Below, piece after piece: positions 6,951 to 13,394 of a DNA stretch of 27,052 bases; position 1 is the first letter of the stretch; each line of letters starts with the position of its first letter. The position numbers were made by a program, and so were the translations under genes. Source of the DNA: JBOHPP01 sp050731755 (GTDB lineage Bacteria > Methylomirabilota > Methylomirabilia > Rokubacteriales > CSP1-6); assembly GCA_050731755.1 (NCBI GenBank), contig JBOHPP010000167.1, positions 1 to 27,052 on the forward strand, given 5' to 3'. The notes beneath the pieces were generated by a model. It saw only the letters and a list, made by a program, of their open reading frames with translations. It ran no database searches and was not told the origin of the DNA.

Positions 6951-7817
6951 ATGCCACCGCTCGAATGCGCAGCGATCGTACCGCCGCAGCATGGCGACGA
7001 CGGCCCCCCGGCGAGCCCGCGGCCGCGCCTGCCATCGCTCATGCGTCCCCATCTCCTCGGCCTGGGCTTTCTCCTGCTCACGGTGATCCCGGCGTACCTG
7101 GCCTCGCGCGCCGAGCACCTCACGCTGGCCGGCAGCGAAGAGGCCGTGGCCGCGGCCTTCGAGGAGGACACCCGCGAGATCGATTCGATGGAGATCAACG
7201 CGCACATCACGCTGGTGGCCGACCGCTACGGCGTCTCGCCCCGGCTGGTCGCGGCCATCATCGAGGCCGAGTCGGAGTTCAATCCTCGCGCCGTGTCGCG
7301 CAAGGGCGCCCGGGGCCTCATGCAGCTCATGCCGGCGACGGCCACCAGCCTCGCCGTTCAGGATTCGTTCGATCCCTATGCCAACATCGAGGGCGGGGTT
7401 CGTCACCTGCGCCGGCTGATGGACCGCTTCCATGGTGACCTGCCCCTCGTGCTGGCCGCCTACAATGCCGGCGAGTACGCGGTCGTCACCTACCGCGGGG
7501 TGCCGCCGTACCGGGAGACACGGCGCTACGTGAAGCGCATCATGCGCCGGCTGGGCCACCCATCGGTCGCCCCTCCCAACCGGACCACGCTCAAGCGCGC
7601 GACGACCGCCAGCCCGGCACTCGAGCGCGTCAGCGCCGCAGAGATCCTTCGTGCCGAATCCGCGCTCACGCGCATGACGATCGCCATCCGTCCGCCGGGA
7701 CGCCCGAGCGTGGCCGAGGTCCTTCGCGTAGAGCCGGCGCCCCCTGATCCGGCGAGCGCTCTCCCGCCAGAGCCGAGGCCATCCCGGCTGCATCCCCGAA
7801 ACTTCGAAGGCCCATAA
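6951..7817 (+). CDS. Lytic transglycosylase, SLT domain, membrane-anchored
   Basis: A peptidoglycan-cleaving lytic transglycosylase that would cut the MurNAc-GlcNAc bond to give 1,6-anhydroMurNAc ends. After a cytoplasmic lead there is one membrane segment or uncleaved signal (LLGLGFLLLTVIPAYLASRA, about residues 33-52), then a classical SLT domain (about 80-200): ADRYGVSPRLVAAIIEAESEFNP with catalytic Glu107, the KGARGLMQLMPATA motif, and VLAAYNAGEYAV. The C-terminal 90 residues are proline-rich and low in complexity, perhaps a wall-spanning linker. The ATG at 6951 or at 7041 could be the start; neither has a clear ribosome site. A TTG further upstream would add an arginine-rich leader and is unlikely. 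The small gene at 7830 follows after 12 bp. Confidence 0.92.
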   Translation: MPPLECAAIVPPQHGDDGPPASPRPRLPSLMRPHLLGLGFLLLTVIPAYLASRAEHLTLAGSEEAVAAAFEEDTREIDSMEINAHITLVADRYGVSPRLVAAIIEAESEFNPRAVSRKGARGLMQLMPATATSLAVQDSFDPYANIEGGVRHLRRLMDRFHGDLPLVLAAYNAGEYAVVTYRGVPPYRETRRYVKRIMRRLGHPSVAPPNRTTLKRATTASPALERVSAAEILRAESALTRMTIAIRPPGRPSVAEVLRVEPAPPDPASALPPEPRPSRLHPRNFEGP

Positions 7818-7829
7818 CAAGGAGCAGCG

Positions 7830-8222
7830 ATGACCGGAAACGTGCGCGGCGGTCGCCTCGACGGGGCCGCAGTCTTCGCCGGCGGCCTCATAACGGGCAG
7901 CGTCATCGGATTCTTCTGGCACCCGCTGGCCGCCATGCTTGGTCTGGTGGTGGCCGGACTGGTCTCGATCGGCTCGCGTGGCCCCGACGGCCGTGCGGCG
8001 CCGCGGGGGCCCGTCTTGAGAATCGTGACGAACGGCGGCGGCGAGCCCGGCCGCGTCATTCCTCCTGCCGGAGGAGGTCGCTCACCCGCGCGCAGAGGTC
8101 CAGGACCTCGGCGGCGTGGTCCGGGAACCACGCCCGGATCCATTCCGGGCGCTCGTAGAAGGCCAGAGCGGGCTGGCCCTCCCGCCGGATGGCCCCCCGG
8201 TTCACGAGACCGCTGGCGTTGA
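7830..8222 (+). CDS. Small membrane protein with a low-complexity tail overlapping the next gene
   Basis: The ATG at 7830 has AAGGAG 6-7 nt upstream and follows the transglycosylase by 12 bp, so the start is credible. Residues about 12-48 form one or two hydrophobic segments (VFAGGLITGSVIGFFW and LAAMLGLVVAGLVSIG). From about residue 76 the frame runs antisense into the last 167 bp of the convergent phosphoribosyltransferase gene and turns into a Pro/Gly/Arg-rich tail. The N-terminal half is probably real; the tail may be a read-through product after a lost stop or a frameshift near 8055. The function is unknown. Confidence 0.55.
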   Translation: MTGNVRGGRLDGAAVFAGGLITGSVIGFFWHPLAAMLGLVVAGLVSIGSRGPDGRAAPRGPVLRIVTNGGGEPGRVIPPAGGGRSPARRGPGPRRRGPGTTPGSIPGARRRPERAGPPAGWPPGSRDRWR

Positions 8223-8811
8223 TGAAGCTCACATCCACGTCGAGGCGCCCGGAGGCCGTGAACCCCGCGGTGATCGGCGCCAACGGCGTGATCCGGGGCA
8301 GCGTCTCGACCACCGCGCGCAGGCAGAAGGCCCGCGTCCGCGATCTCACCGCCGCCGGGAGCGCTCCGAGCAAGGTCTGCAGCGTCAACCCCGAATAGAC
8401 GGTGTCGTCGACCACGGCGATCGAGGAAAACGCGTCGAGACCCGCCAGTTGCCGTCCGAGCGGTTGGCTGGCGGTGCTCACGAGCGCGTAACCGGTCGCT
8501 CGCTCCTCACGGGTCAGGCCGACGCGGTGGACGAGCGGGAACCAGCCGGTCCGCGCGTGAATCTGGTAAGCGACACGCTCACCGGCCCGGCCCACGCCAA
8601 CGGCCACCGCGAAGGGCGCCCGCTCCCCCTGGGCCACGAGACCGCGGATCTGTTCCTCCAGCGTCAGAACGATGACCCGGGTGTCCCGGGTGAGCGTCTC
8701 GAAGAGCCGCCGGGTGAGCCGGAAGACGACCGAGGTCTCGCCGGCCCGGCGGCGAACGTCTTCAGTGAGGTCGTCGTGAACGTAGAGGGTGCGCGGGGTG
8801 GGCGTCGCCAT
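8056..8811 (-). CDS. Phosphoribosyltransferase-fold protein in the ergothioneine operon
   Basis: A 251-residue protein with a type I PRTase signature: a hydrophobic strand followed by two acidic residues and a glycine/threonine-rich loop (IAVVDDTVYSGLTLQ, residues 131-145), the PRPP-binding motif. The preceding region (PFAVAVGVGRAGERVAYQIH, FPLVHRVGLTREERATG) resembles the PPi loop and flexible hood of orotate or adenine PRTases without matching a named one. The start at 8811 is 5 bp after the egtD stop; a more upstream start (8856) would overlap egtD. This makes it the last gene of the egtB-egtD unit. Mycobacterial egt clusters carry an EgtC amidotransferase and an EgtE lyase, not a PRTase, so its role here is unexplained. 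It may make or salvage a nucleotide, or be a PRTase-fold regulator. Confidence 0.8.
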   Translation of the reverse strand: MATPTPRTLYVHDDLTEDVRRRAGETSVVFRLTRRLFETLTRDTRVIVLTLEEQIRGLVAQGERAPFAVAVGVGRAGERVAYQIHARTGWFPLVHRVGLTREERATGYALVSTASQPLGRQLAGLDAFSSIAVVDDTVYSGLTLQTLLGALPAAVRSRTRAFCLRAVVETLPRITPLAPITAGFTASGRLDVDVSFINASGLVNRGAIRREGQPALAFYERPEWIRAWFPDHAAEVLDLCARVSDLLRQEE

Positions 8812-8816
8812 CGCGG

Positions 8817-9776
8817 CTAGGCCGCGCCGGCCAGGGCGACTTGGCCGTCCGTCCACCAGGCGTCGAGACCAAGGCCGACGCCGGCCAGCATCGCCGCCAC
8901 CGAGCCTCGGGTGAACTTGTACGAGCTTTCCGTCCAGATGGTCTCGGCCGGCGACAGCTCCACCGCCAGGCCGAGCGCACTGAGGACGACCCGCTGCCAG
9001 GCCACCGGGACCAGGTGCATCTCGATCCGACCGGCCGGTGCGTTGTAGCAGGCGCGGTGACGGAACCGATCCGGCTGGAAGTCGCCGGCCAGCCCACGGT
9101 TCACGACACGAAGGATGTTGCGGTTGAATGCGGCCGTCACGCCGGCCGCGTCGTTGTAGGCTCGTTCGAGCACGGCCGGGTCCTTCACGAGGTCCACACC
9201 GAAGAGGAAGTGGCCACCGGGCCCCAGCATCCCGCGGACGGCGGAGAGCAGCCGGCGCCGCGGCTCCGCGTCGAAGTTGCCGATGGTGCTGCCGAGGAAG
9301 AGTACGAGCCGGCGGCCCGCCGCCGGGGGCACGCGCTCCAGGTGCCGCTCGACGTCGGCGATCACGCCGTGCACGGACAGGAATGGATAGCGACCGAGCA
9401 GCCGGCGCGCGGCGTGGGCGACCGCTGTCTCGTCCACATCGACGGGGATATAACGAAGCGCGTCCGGCGGCGGCCCGACCTCGAGCAGCCAGCGGATCTT
9501 GAGCGAGGCCCCGGAGCCCAGCTCGACGATCTCTTTCGGGCGCAGGCGATCCATCACCTCGCTGGCGTGGGACTTCAGCAGCTGCTCCTCGGCGCGGGTC
9601 AGGTAATACTCGGGCAGCCGCGTGATGCGCTCGAACAACGCCGATCCGGTGGAGTCGTAGAAGTATTTCGGCGGGAGCGACTTGGGCCGAGCCGTCAACC
9701 CTCGGCGCACGTCGTCGGCCAGGCTTTGTTTGAGATCATCCGGGTCGAGGTGTACCTCCGCCTGATAGCGGCTCAT
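8817..9776 (-). CDS. egtD: L-histidine N-alpha-methyltransferase (hercynine synthase)
   Basis: SAM-dependent trimethylation of histidine to hercynine, the first step of ergothioneine synthesis, in the cytoplasm. The 319-residue length is typical. Signatures are PKYFYDSTGSALFERITRLPEY at the N-terminus, the SAM motif EIVELGSGASLKIRWLL (motif I), LFLGSTIGNFD, GVDLVKDPAVLERAYND and the histidine-binding ETIWTESSYKF close to the C-terminus, with the glutamate that contacts the substrate. The start codon overlaps the end of egtB by 4 bp (ATGA), so the two are translationally coupled. Confidence 0.96.
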   Translation of the reverse strand: MSRYQAEVHLDPDDLKQSLADDVRRGLTARPKSLPPKYFYDSTGSALFERITRLPEYYLTRAEEQLLKSHASEVMDRLRPKEIVELGSGASLKIRWLLEVGPPPDALRYIPVDVDETAVAHAARRLLGRYPFLSVHGVIADVERHLERVPPAAGRRLVLFLGSTIGNFDAEPRRRLLSAVRGMLGPGGHFLFGVDLVKDPAVLERAYNDAAGVTAAFNRNILRVVNRGLAGDFQPDRFRHRACYNAPAGRIEMHLVPVAWQRVVLSALGLAVELSPAETIWTESSYKFTRGSVAAMLAGVGLGLDAWWTDGQVALAGAA

Positions 9777-11020
9777 CGCGTCGGGCGCTCGCCGTCCTCA
9801 GCCAGCCGGATGCCCGAGAACTGCCAGCGAGCCGACGGCGGGAAGAAGTTCCGGTAGCTGCTCCGGATGTGCGAGAGCGGCGTGGCGCACGAGCCGCCCC
9901 GCAGCACCATCTGGCTCATCATGAACTTGCCGTTGTACTCGCCCAGCCCGCCGGCGAGCGGTCGAAAGCCGGGGTAGGGCAGGTAGGCGCTGGCCGTCCA
10001 CTCCCACACGTCGCCGATCGCCTGGCCCAGTCCCTCACGCCCGGCCGCCGCCGGGACCGGATGGAGCACGCCGCTGTCCATGAGATTTCCCTCGAGCGGC
10101 TGCCCGCCCACCGCGTGCTCCCACTCCTGCTCCGTGGGAAGCCGCTTGCCCGCCCATCGGGCGAAGGCGTCGGCCTCGTAGTAGCTGACGTGCGCCACCG
10201 GCGCCTCGGGATCGAGCGGCTGAAGGCCGGAGAGCGTAAAGAGCCGCCAACCGCCATCGTGCGCCTCCCAGTAGAGCGGCGCCGGCCACCCCTGGGTTTG
10301 CATGGCGAGCCATCCCTCCGACAGCCAGAGGTCGGGGCGGCGGTAACCTCCGGCCTCGATGAACTCGCAGTACTCACCGTTCGTGACCAGGCGCGAGGCC
10401 AGGCGGAAGGGTCCGAGATATGTCCGGTGCCGCGGCTGCTCGTTGTCGAAGGCGAACCCACGCCCGTCGTGACCGATGTCGACCAGCCCTCCGGCGAACT
10501 CGACGAGCCGGAGCGCCGGCGCCGCACCGCCCGGGATGGGCCGGGCGTGATAGGCCGGCCGCAGGGGGTTGAGGCCGAGGTTGTACTTGAGGTCGGTCAG
10601 GATCAGCTCCTGGTGCTGCTGCTCGTGGTTCAGCCCGAGCAGGACGACGGCGCCCAGCTCCGACTCGGGCTCGACGTCTCGGCTCTCCAGGAGGGCGATC
10701 ATCCCCTTGTCGACGTGGGCTCGATACGCGTAGACCTCCTGGACGGTCGGGCGAGAGAGATGCCCGCGCTGGGGACGGGGGAATTGGGGGCCGACGCCGT
10801 TGTAGTACGAGTTGAAGAGCGCGCGATACCGCTCGTCGAGCGGCCGGTAGCCGTCGAGGTGGGGTTCGAGGACGAAGATCTCGAAGAACCATGAGGTGTG
10901 GGCCAGGTGCCACTTGGTGGGACTCACGTCGGCCATGCCCTGGACGACGTAGTCTTCGATGGCGAGCGGCGCGCAGAGCGCTTCGGTCGCTTGGCGGACG
11001 GCGCGGAACGGAGCGAGCAT
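9773..11020 (-). CDS. egtB: Ergothioneine biosynthesis sulfoxide synthase EgtB
   Basis: A non-haem iron enzyme that joins hercynine and a thiol (gamma-glutamylcysteine or cysteine) through an oxygen-dependent C-S bond. The 415-residue protein has an N-terminal DinB_2 domain with the iron ligands: the WHLAHTSWFFE histidine and the H131-x3-H135-x-E137 motif (NHEQQHQELILTD). The C-terminal FGE-sulfatase/C-type-lectin domain carries VSYYEADAFARWAGKRLPTEQEWEHA and VLRGGSCATP..HIRSSYRNFF. No EgtC amidotransferase is adjacent, so it may use cysteine directly like type II EgtB enzymes (inference). The ribosome site before the ATG is weak (AAAGAG). Confidence 0.96.
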   Translation of the reverse strand: MLAPFRAVRQATEALCAPLAIEDYVVQGMADVSPTKWHLAHTSWFFEIFVLEPHLDGYRPLDERYRALFNSYYNGVGPQFPRPQRGHLSRPTVQEVYAYRAHVDKGMIALLESRDVEPESELGAVVLLGLNHEQQHQELILTDLKYNLGLNPLRPAYHARPIPGGAAPALRLVEFAGGLVDIGHDGRGFAFDNEQPRHRTYLGPFRLASRLVTNGEYCEFIEAGGYRRPDLWLSEGWLAMQTQGWPAPLYWEAHDGGWRLFTLSGLQPLDPEAPVAHVSYYEADAFARWAGKRLPTEQEWEHAVGGQPLEGNLMDSGVLHPVPAAAGREGLGQAIGDVWEWTASAYLPYPGFRPLAGGLGEYNGKFMMSQMVLRGGSCATPLSHIRSSYRNFFPPSARWQFSGIRLAEDGERPTR

Positions 11021-11092
11021 GGTCTCTCTTTCGCCGTCTGGTGAGCAACCGCGGTGCCAGCGGGCTCGGCGAGCGACTCGGCAAACGCTTTC

Positions 11093-11428
11093 CTAGAGCG
11101 TGACGACCTCCACCTCGATGTGGTCGCGACGCCCCTCGGCGGCCAGTATCCGGTGGGCGATCGCAGCGAGCCGGCCGGCCGTGACCAGGCGGTCCGGGGG
11201 CAGCGCCAAGCGGACGGTCCAGCGCCCCCGGCGACGGGACTCGACGACCGGGCTCACGATGGCGCCGAGCTCACGGTGGATCGCGTCGGTGAGGTCCACC
11301 TGGCGGACGATGGTGCGCCGCCGCCGCCGCTGGACCGCGTCCGTCGCCACCAGGAGCCCGATGATCGCCGCGAGCGGGAGGACCAGCACGACGGCCGTGG
11401 TGAGTGCGATCGTGAGCGCCGTCAGCAT
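11093..11428 (-). CDS. Small membrane-anchored protein, uncharacterised
   Basis: 111 residues: one N-terminal transmembrane helix (about 5-29, TIALTTAVVLVLPLAAIIGLLVA), a strongly basic stop-transfer patch (QRRRRRTIVRQ), then a cytoplasmic domain of about 70 residues with helices and strands (DLTDAIHRELGAIV, GRWTVRLALPPDRLV, AAIAHRILAAEG). The start overlaps the stop of the previous small gene by 7 bp (ATGCTGA), a coupled pair. Family unknown. The topology, a membrane anchor with a small soluble domain in a sigma/anti-sigma operon, would suit a sensor or adaptor, but no motif proves it. Confidence 0.7.
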   Translation of the reverse strand: MLTALTIALTTAVVLVLPLAAIIGLLVATDAVQRRRRRTIVRQVDLTDAIHRELGAIVSPVVESRRRGRWTVRLALPPDRLVTAGRLAAIAHRILAAEGRRDHIEVEVVTL

Positions 11429-11655
11429 CGGAGTCTCCCCGCGGCTTGCCGGCCTCGCACGAGCCGCTGGGCCTCATCCCGGGACGACACACCGTTGCCA
11501 CCACTCGGCGCCACCGCACGGATCTGCGGCGCGAGCCGGCGGTGGATCACCCGGCGCGTCCATCGGGCGAGCGCCACTGCACCAACTACAGTCACCGACG
11601 TGACCACCGCGGTGAGGATCAATCCGACGACGGCCAGGACTTTCAGCTCGACCAT
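11422..11655 (-). CDS. Small single-pass membrane protein, uncharacterised
   Basis: 77 residues with an N-terminal hydrophobic helix (about 5-29, KVLAVVGLILTAVVTSVTVVGAVALA), a basic patch (RWTRRVIHRR) and a short polar tail. A good ribosome site (GAGGAGG) lies 6 nt before the ATG. It begins 51 bp after the alkyltransferase fusion gene and overlaps the next small membrane gene. The two proteins share the pattern 'membrane helix plus arginine patch', and they may be distant paralogues or partners. No known family recognised. Confidence 0.68.
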   Translation of the reverse strand: MVELKVLAVVGLILTAVVTSVTVVGAVALARWTRRVIHRRLAPQIRAVAPSGGNGVSSRDEAQRLVRGRQAAGRLRC

Positions 11656-11706
11656 GAGCGGCCTCCTCTATCCAGTGCGACACCGGAGCGAGGCCGTTGT
11701 GAAAGG

Positions 11707-12675
11707 TCAGCGGGCGAGCGGGTGCAGATCGGGACGGCAGCTCTCACAGGGCCGGAGACCGGCGGCCTCCGCGCCGGCTCGCGACGCGAACAGCGTGAGG
11801 CGGGCCAGGGTCATGAATGGAAGCGAACCGCACGTGGGCAGGCAGTAGTCCGCGTCGTCGCCGCCCCGCACGTACATGGCGTCGCGGACCACCCGCGATT
11901 CCCCACGCCCGCGCTCGAGCGGGATGCGCTCGAGGGCCAGCAGCCGCTCCTTGACCATGATCCGGTTCCCGGCGTAGCCCGTCAGGGTTCCCGAGCTGCC
12001 GACCACGCGGTGGCACGGCACGACGATGGGCAGCGGATTTCGACGAAGCGCCTGGGCCACCGCGCGCACCGCCGCCGGCCGGCCGATCTCGAACGCGAGG
12101 CGTGCGTAGGAGGTGACAGCGCCGCGGGGCAGCGCGGCGGCCGCCTGGAGCACCTCGCGATGGAACGGGCTCGGAGCCAGCCGGAGATCCAGCCGCCACC
12201 CCAACTGTTCCAACCCGCCCTCCAGGTACTCGCGCAGCTCCCCGGAGAGGCGCTCGATCGCGGCCCCGTCCGGAACCATCTCCACACCGGGCGCTCGGGC
12301 CAACCACCGGGGCAGGGCCGCGGCTCCGCGGTCGAGGTACCTCACCAGCGCCACGCCGTCCTCGGACGTGGCGATCAGGACGCGCCCGACGGGCGACGAG
12401 CAGACACCGTACCTGAGTAGGCGCCGCCGCAGGTCGGCGAGGCCCATAGCCAGCCGCTCGCGCAAGCGGGCCAGATCGGCCTCCGGGGCCGGCGCCTGCC
12501 GGAGGTCGCCGACGAGCCGATCGATGGCGCGATAACGACCGAGGTCCGTGCGACAGGGCGCGCACGCGCTCACGTGGGCGCCGACACGTTCCGCGGCATC
12601 GGACGCCGCCTCGGCCGCCGCGGTGGCAATGAGATCGAGCTGAATCTCGCGGCAGGAACTGGGCCTGGTCTTCAT
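11707..12675 (-). CDS. Fusion: zinc anti-sigma domain + O6-alkylguanine-DNA alkyltransferase + Ada-type Cys4 domain
   Basis: 322 residues in three parts. Residues about 5-60 carry a zinc-binding anti-sigma (ZAS / zf-HC2) motif: C8, then H34-x3-C38-x2-C41 (HVSACAPC). Residues about 85-255 are a complete Ogt/MGMT suicide methyltransferase, with SPFHREVLQAAAALPRG, RAVAQALRRNPLPIVVPCHR (acceptor Cys221) and GYAGNRIMVKERLLALE. Residues about 264-316 contain the four-cysteine pattern of Ada's methylphosphotriester domain: C278-x3-C282-x27-C310-x2-C313 (YCLPTC, PCESCRPD); Ada has C38-x3-C42-x26-C69-x2-C72. Ada's AraC helix-turn-helix is absent and the module order is permuted. No membrane segment is seen. 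The start overlaps the sigma-factor stop (ATGA, 12672-12675). Inference: a cytoplasmic anti-sigma factor whose grip on sigma depends on DNA-methyl damage. Each domain call is firm; the regulatory role is not tested. Confidence 0.9.
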   Translation of the reverse strand: MKTRPSSCREIQLDLIATAAAEAASDAAERVGAHVSACAPCRTDLGRYRAIDRLVGDLRQAPAPEADLARLRERLAMGLADLRRRLLRYGVCSSPVGRVLIATSEDGVALVRYLDRGAAALPRWLARAPGVEMVPDGAAIERLSGELREYLEGGLEQLGWRLDLRLAPSPFHREVLQAAAALPRGAVTSYARLAFEIGRPAAVRAVAQALRRNPLPIVVPCHRVVGSSGTLTGYAGNRIMVKERLLALERIPLERGRGESRVVRDAMYVRGGDDADYCLPTCGSLPFMTLARLTLFASRAGAEAAGLRPCESCRPDLHPLAR

Positions 12676-13193
12676 CGGTCCGCCTCCGTTCCGGGGAGTT
12701 GGTATCCGTTCACGGACTGCCGGATCTTTCGGAAGGCGTGGAAGACGTGAGCCCGAGCGCTCTCCGGCGAGCAGGTCAAGCTCCGGGCGATCTCCTCGTA
12801 CGGGAGGTCGTGAAACTTCCTCAGAATGAACGCGGCGCGCTGCTTGAGAGGCAAGCCATGGATCACGCGGTCCATCGAGGCCCGCGCCTCGTTGAAGCGC
12901 GCCGCGCCTTCCGGGCCTTCGCCCTCGCTCTCACGTCGCCCGGCCCGTATGGCCTCATGGGCGAGCCGCCGCCGGTTCTCGTTGCGGCTGTGGTTGCGGG
13001 CGAGGTTGGTCGCGATGGCGAAGAGCCACGCACGGACGTTGGCGTCCGCCGCCAGCACGGGGTATGCCCGGTAGGCTCTCAAGAATGTCTCCTGAGAGAG
13101 GTCCTCGGCCGCGCCCGCGCTGACGCGGCGCAGATATCGGTAGATCTCTCCGTGGTGTCGGCCCACGATCGTCTCGAAGGGCTCGCCGCCCAT
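12672..13193 (-). CDS. ECF-type RNA polymerase sigma factor
   Basis: A 173-residue group 4 sigma factor. Region 2 spans about residues 5-75 (FETIVGRHHGEIYRYLRRVS, DLSQETFLRAYRAYP, NVRAWLFAIATNLARNHSR) and region 4 about 110-165 (LPLKQRAAFILRKFHDLPYEEIA, CSPESARAHVFHAFRKIR). Regions 1 and 3 are absent, as is usual. The ATG at 13193 is preceded by AGGAGAGG; the same frame is open far upstream, but that part has no sigma homology. The next gene, overlapping by 4 bp, encodes its presumed anti-sigma factor fused to alkyltransferase modules, so this sigma is expected to direct a damage response, perhaps including its own operon. The leader can fold into a hairpin over the ribosome site. Confidence 0.95.
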   Translation of the reverse strand: MGGEPFETIVGRHHGEIYRYLRRVSAGAAEDLSQETFLRAYRAYPVLAADANVRAWLFAIATNLARNHSRNENRRRLAHEAIRAGRRESEGEGPEGAARFNEARASMDRVIHGLPLKQRAAFILRKFHDLPYEEIARSLTCSPESARAHVFHAFRKIRQSVNGYQLPGTEADR

Positions 13194-13201
13194 GACCCTC
13201 T

Positions 13202-13260
13202 CCTGACCGGTAGGACACCCGAGCCCTCCCGTCGTGAAATCCCATCTCTGTCCGGTCAGG
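13202..13260 (-). promoter_or_regulatory. Inverted repeat in the sigma-factor leader overlapping its ribosome-binding site
   Basis: CCTGACCGG (minus strand 13260-13252) and CCGGTCAGG (13210-13202) are perfectly complementary 9-bp arms with a 41-nt interval. The second arm runs into the AGGAGAGG ribosome site eight bases before the ATG. Adjacent GGACA and TGTCC pieces give an alternative register. As DNA it may be an operator; as RNA it could mask the ribosome site. Which one applies is unknown. Confidence 0.45.
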
Positions 13261-13394
13261 GTGACGTAATGGCAAGGCCAGGGGAGTCGCGCTCGTTCTG
13301 GCTGCTGCCTAACTCCTGGGAAATCCACCAGAATCACCGCGTCCAGCTCTGGCATATCCGTTGCTCGATGCAGGGCTCGCGGCGCGCAGCGTCT

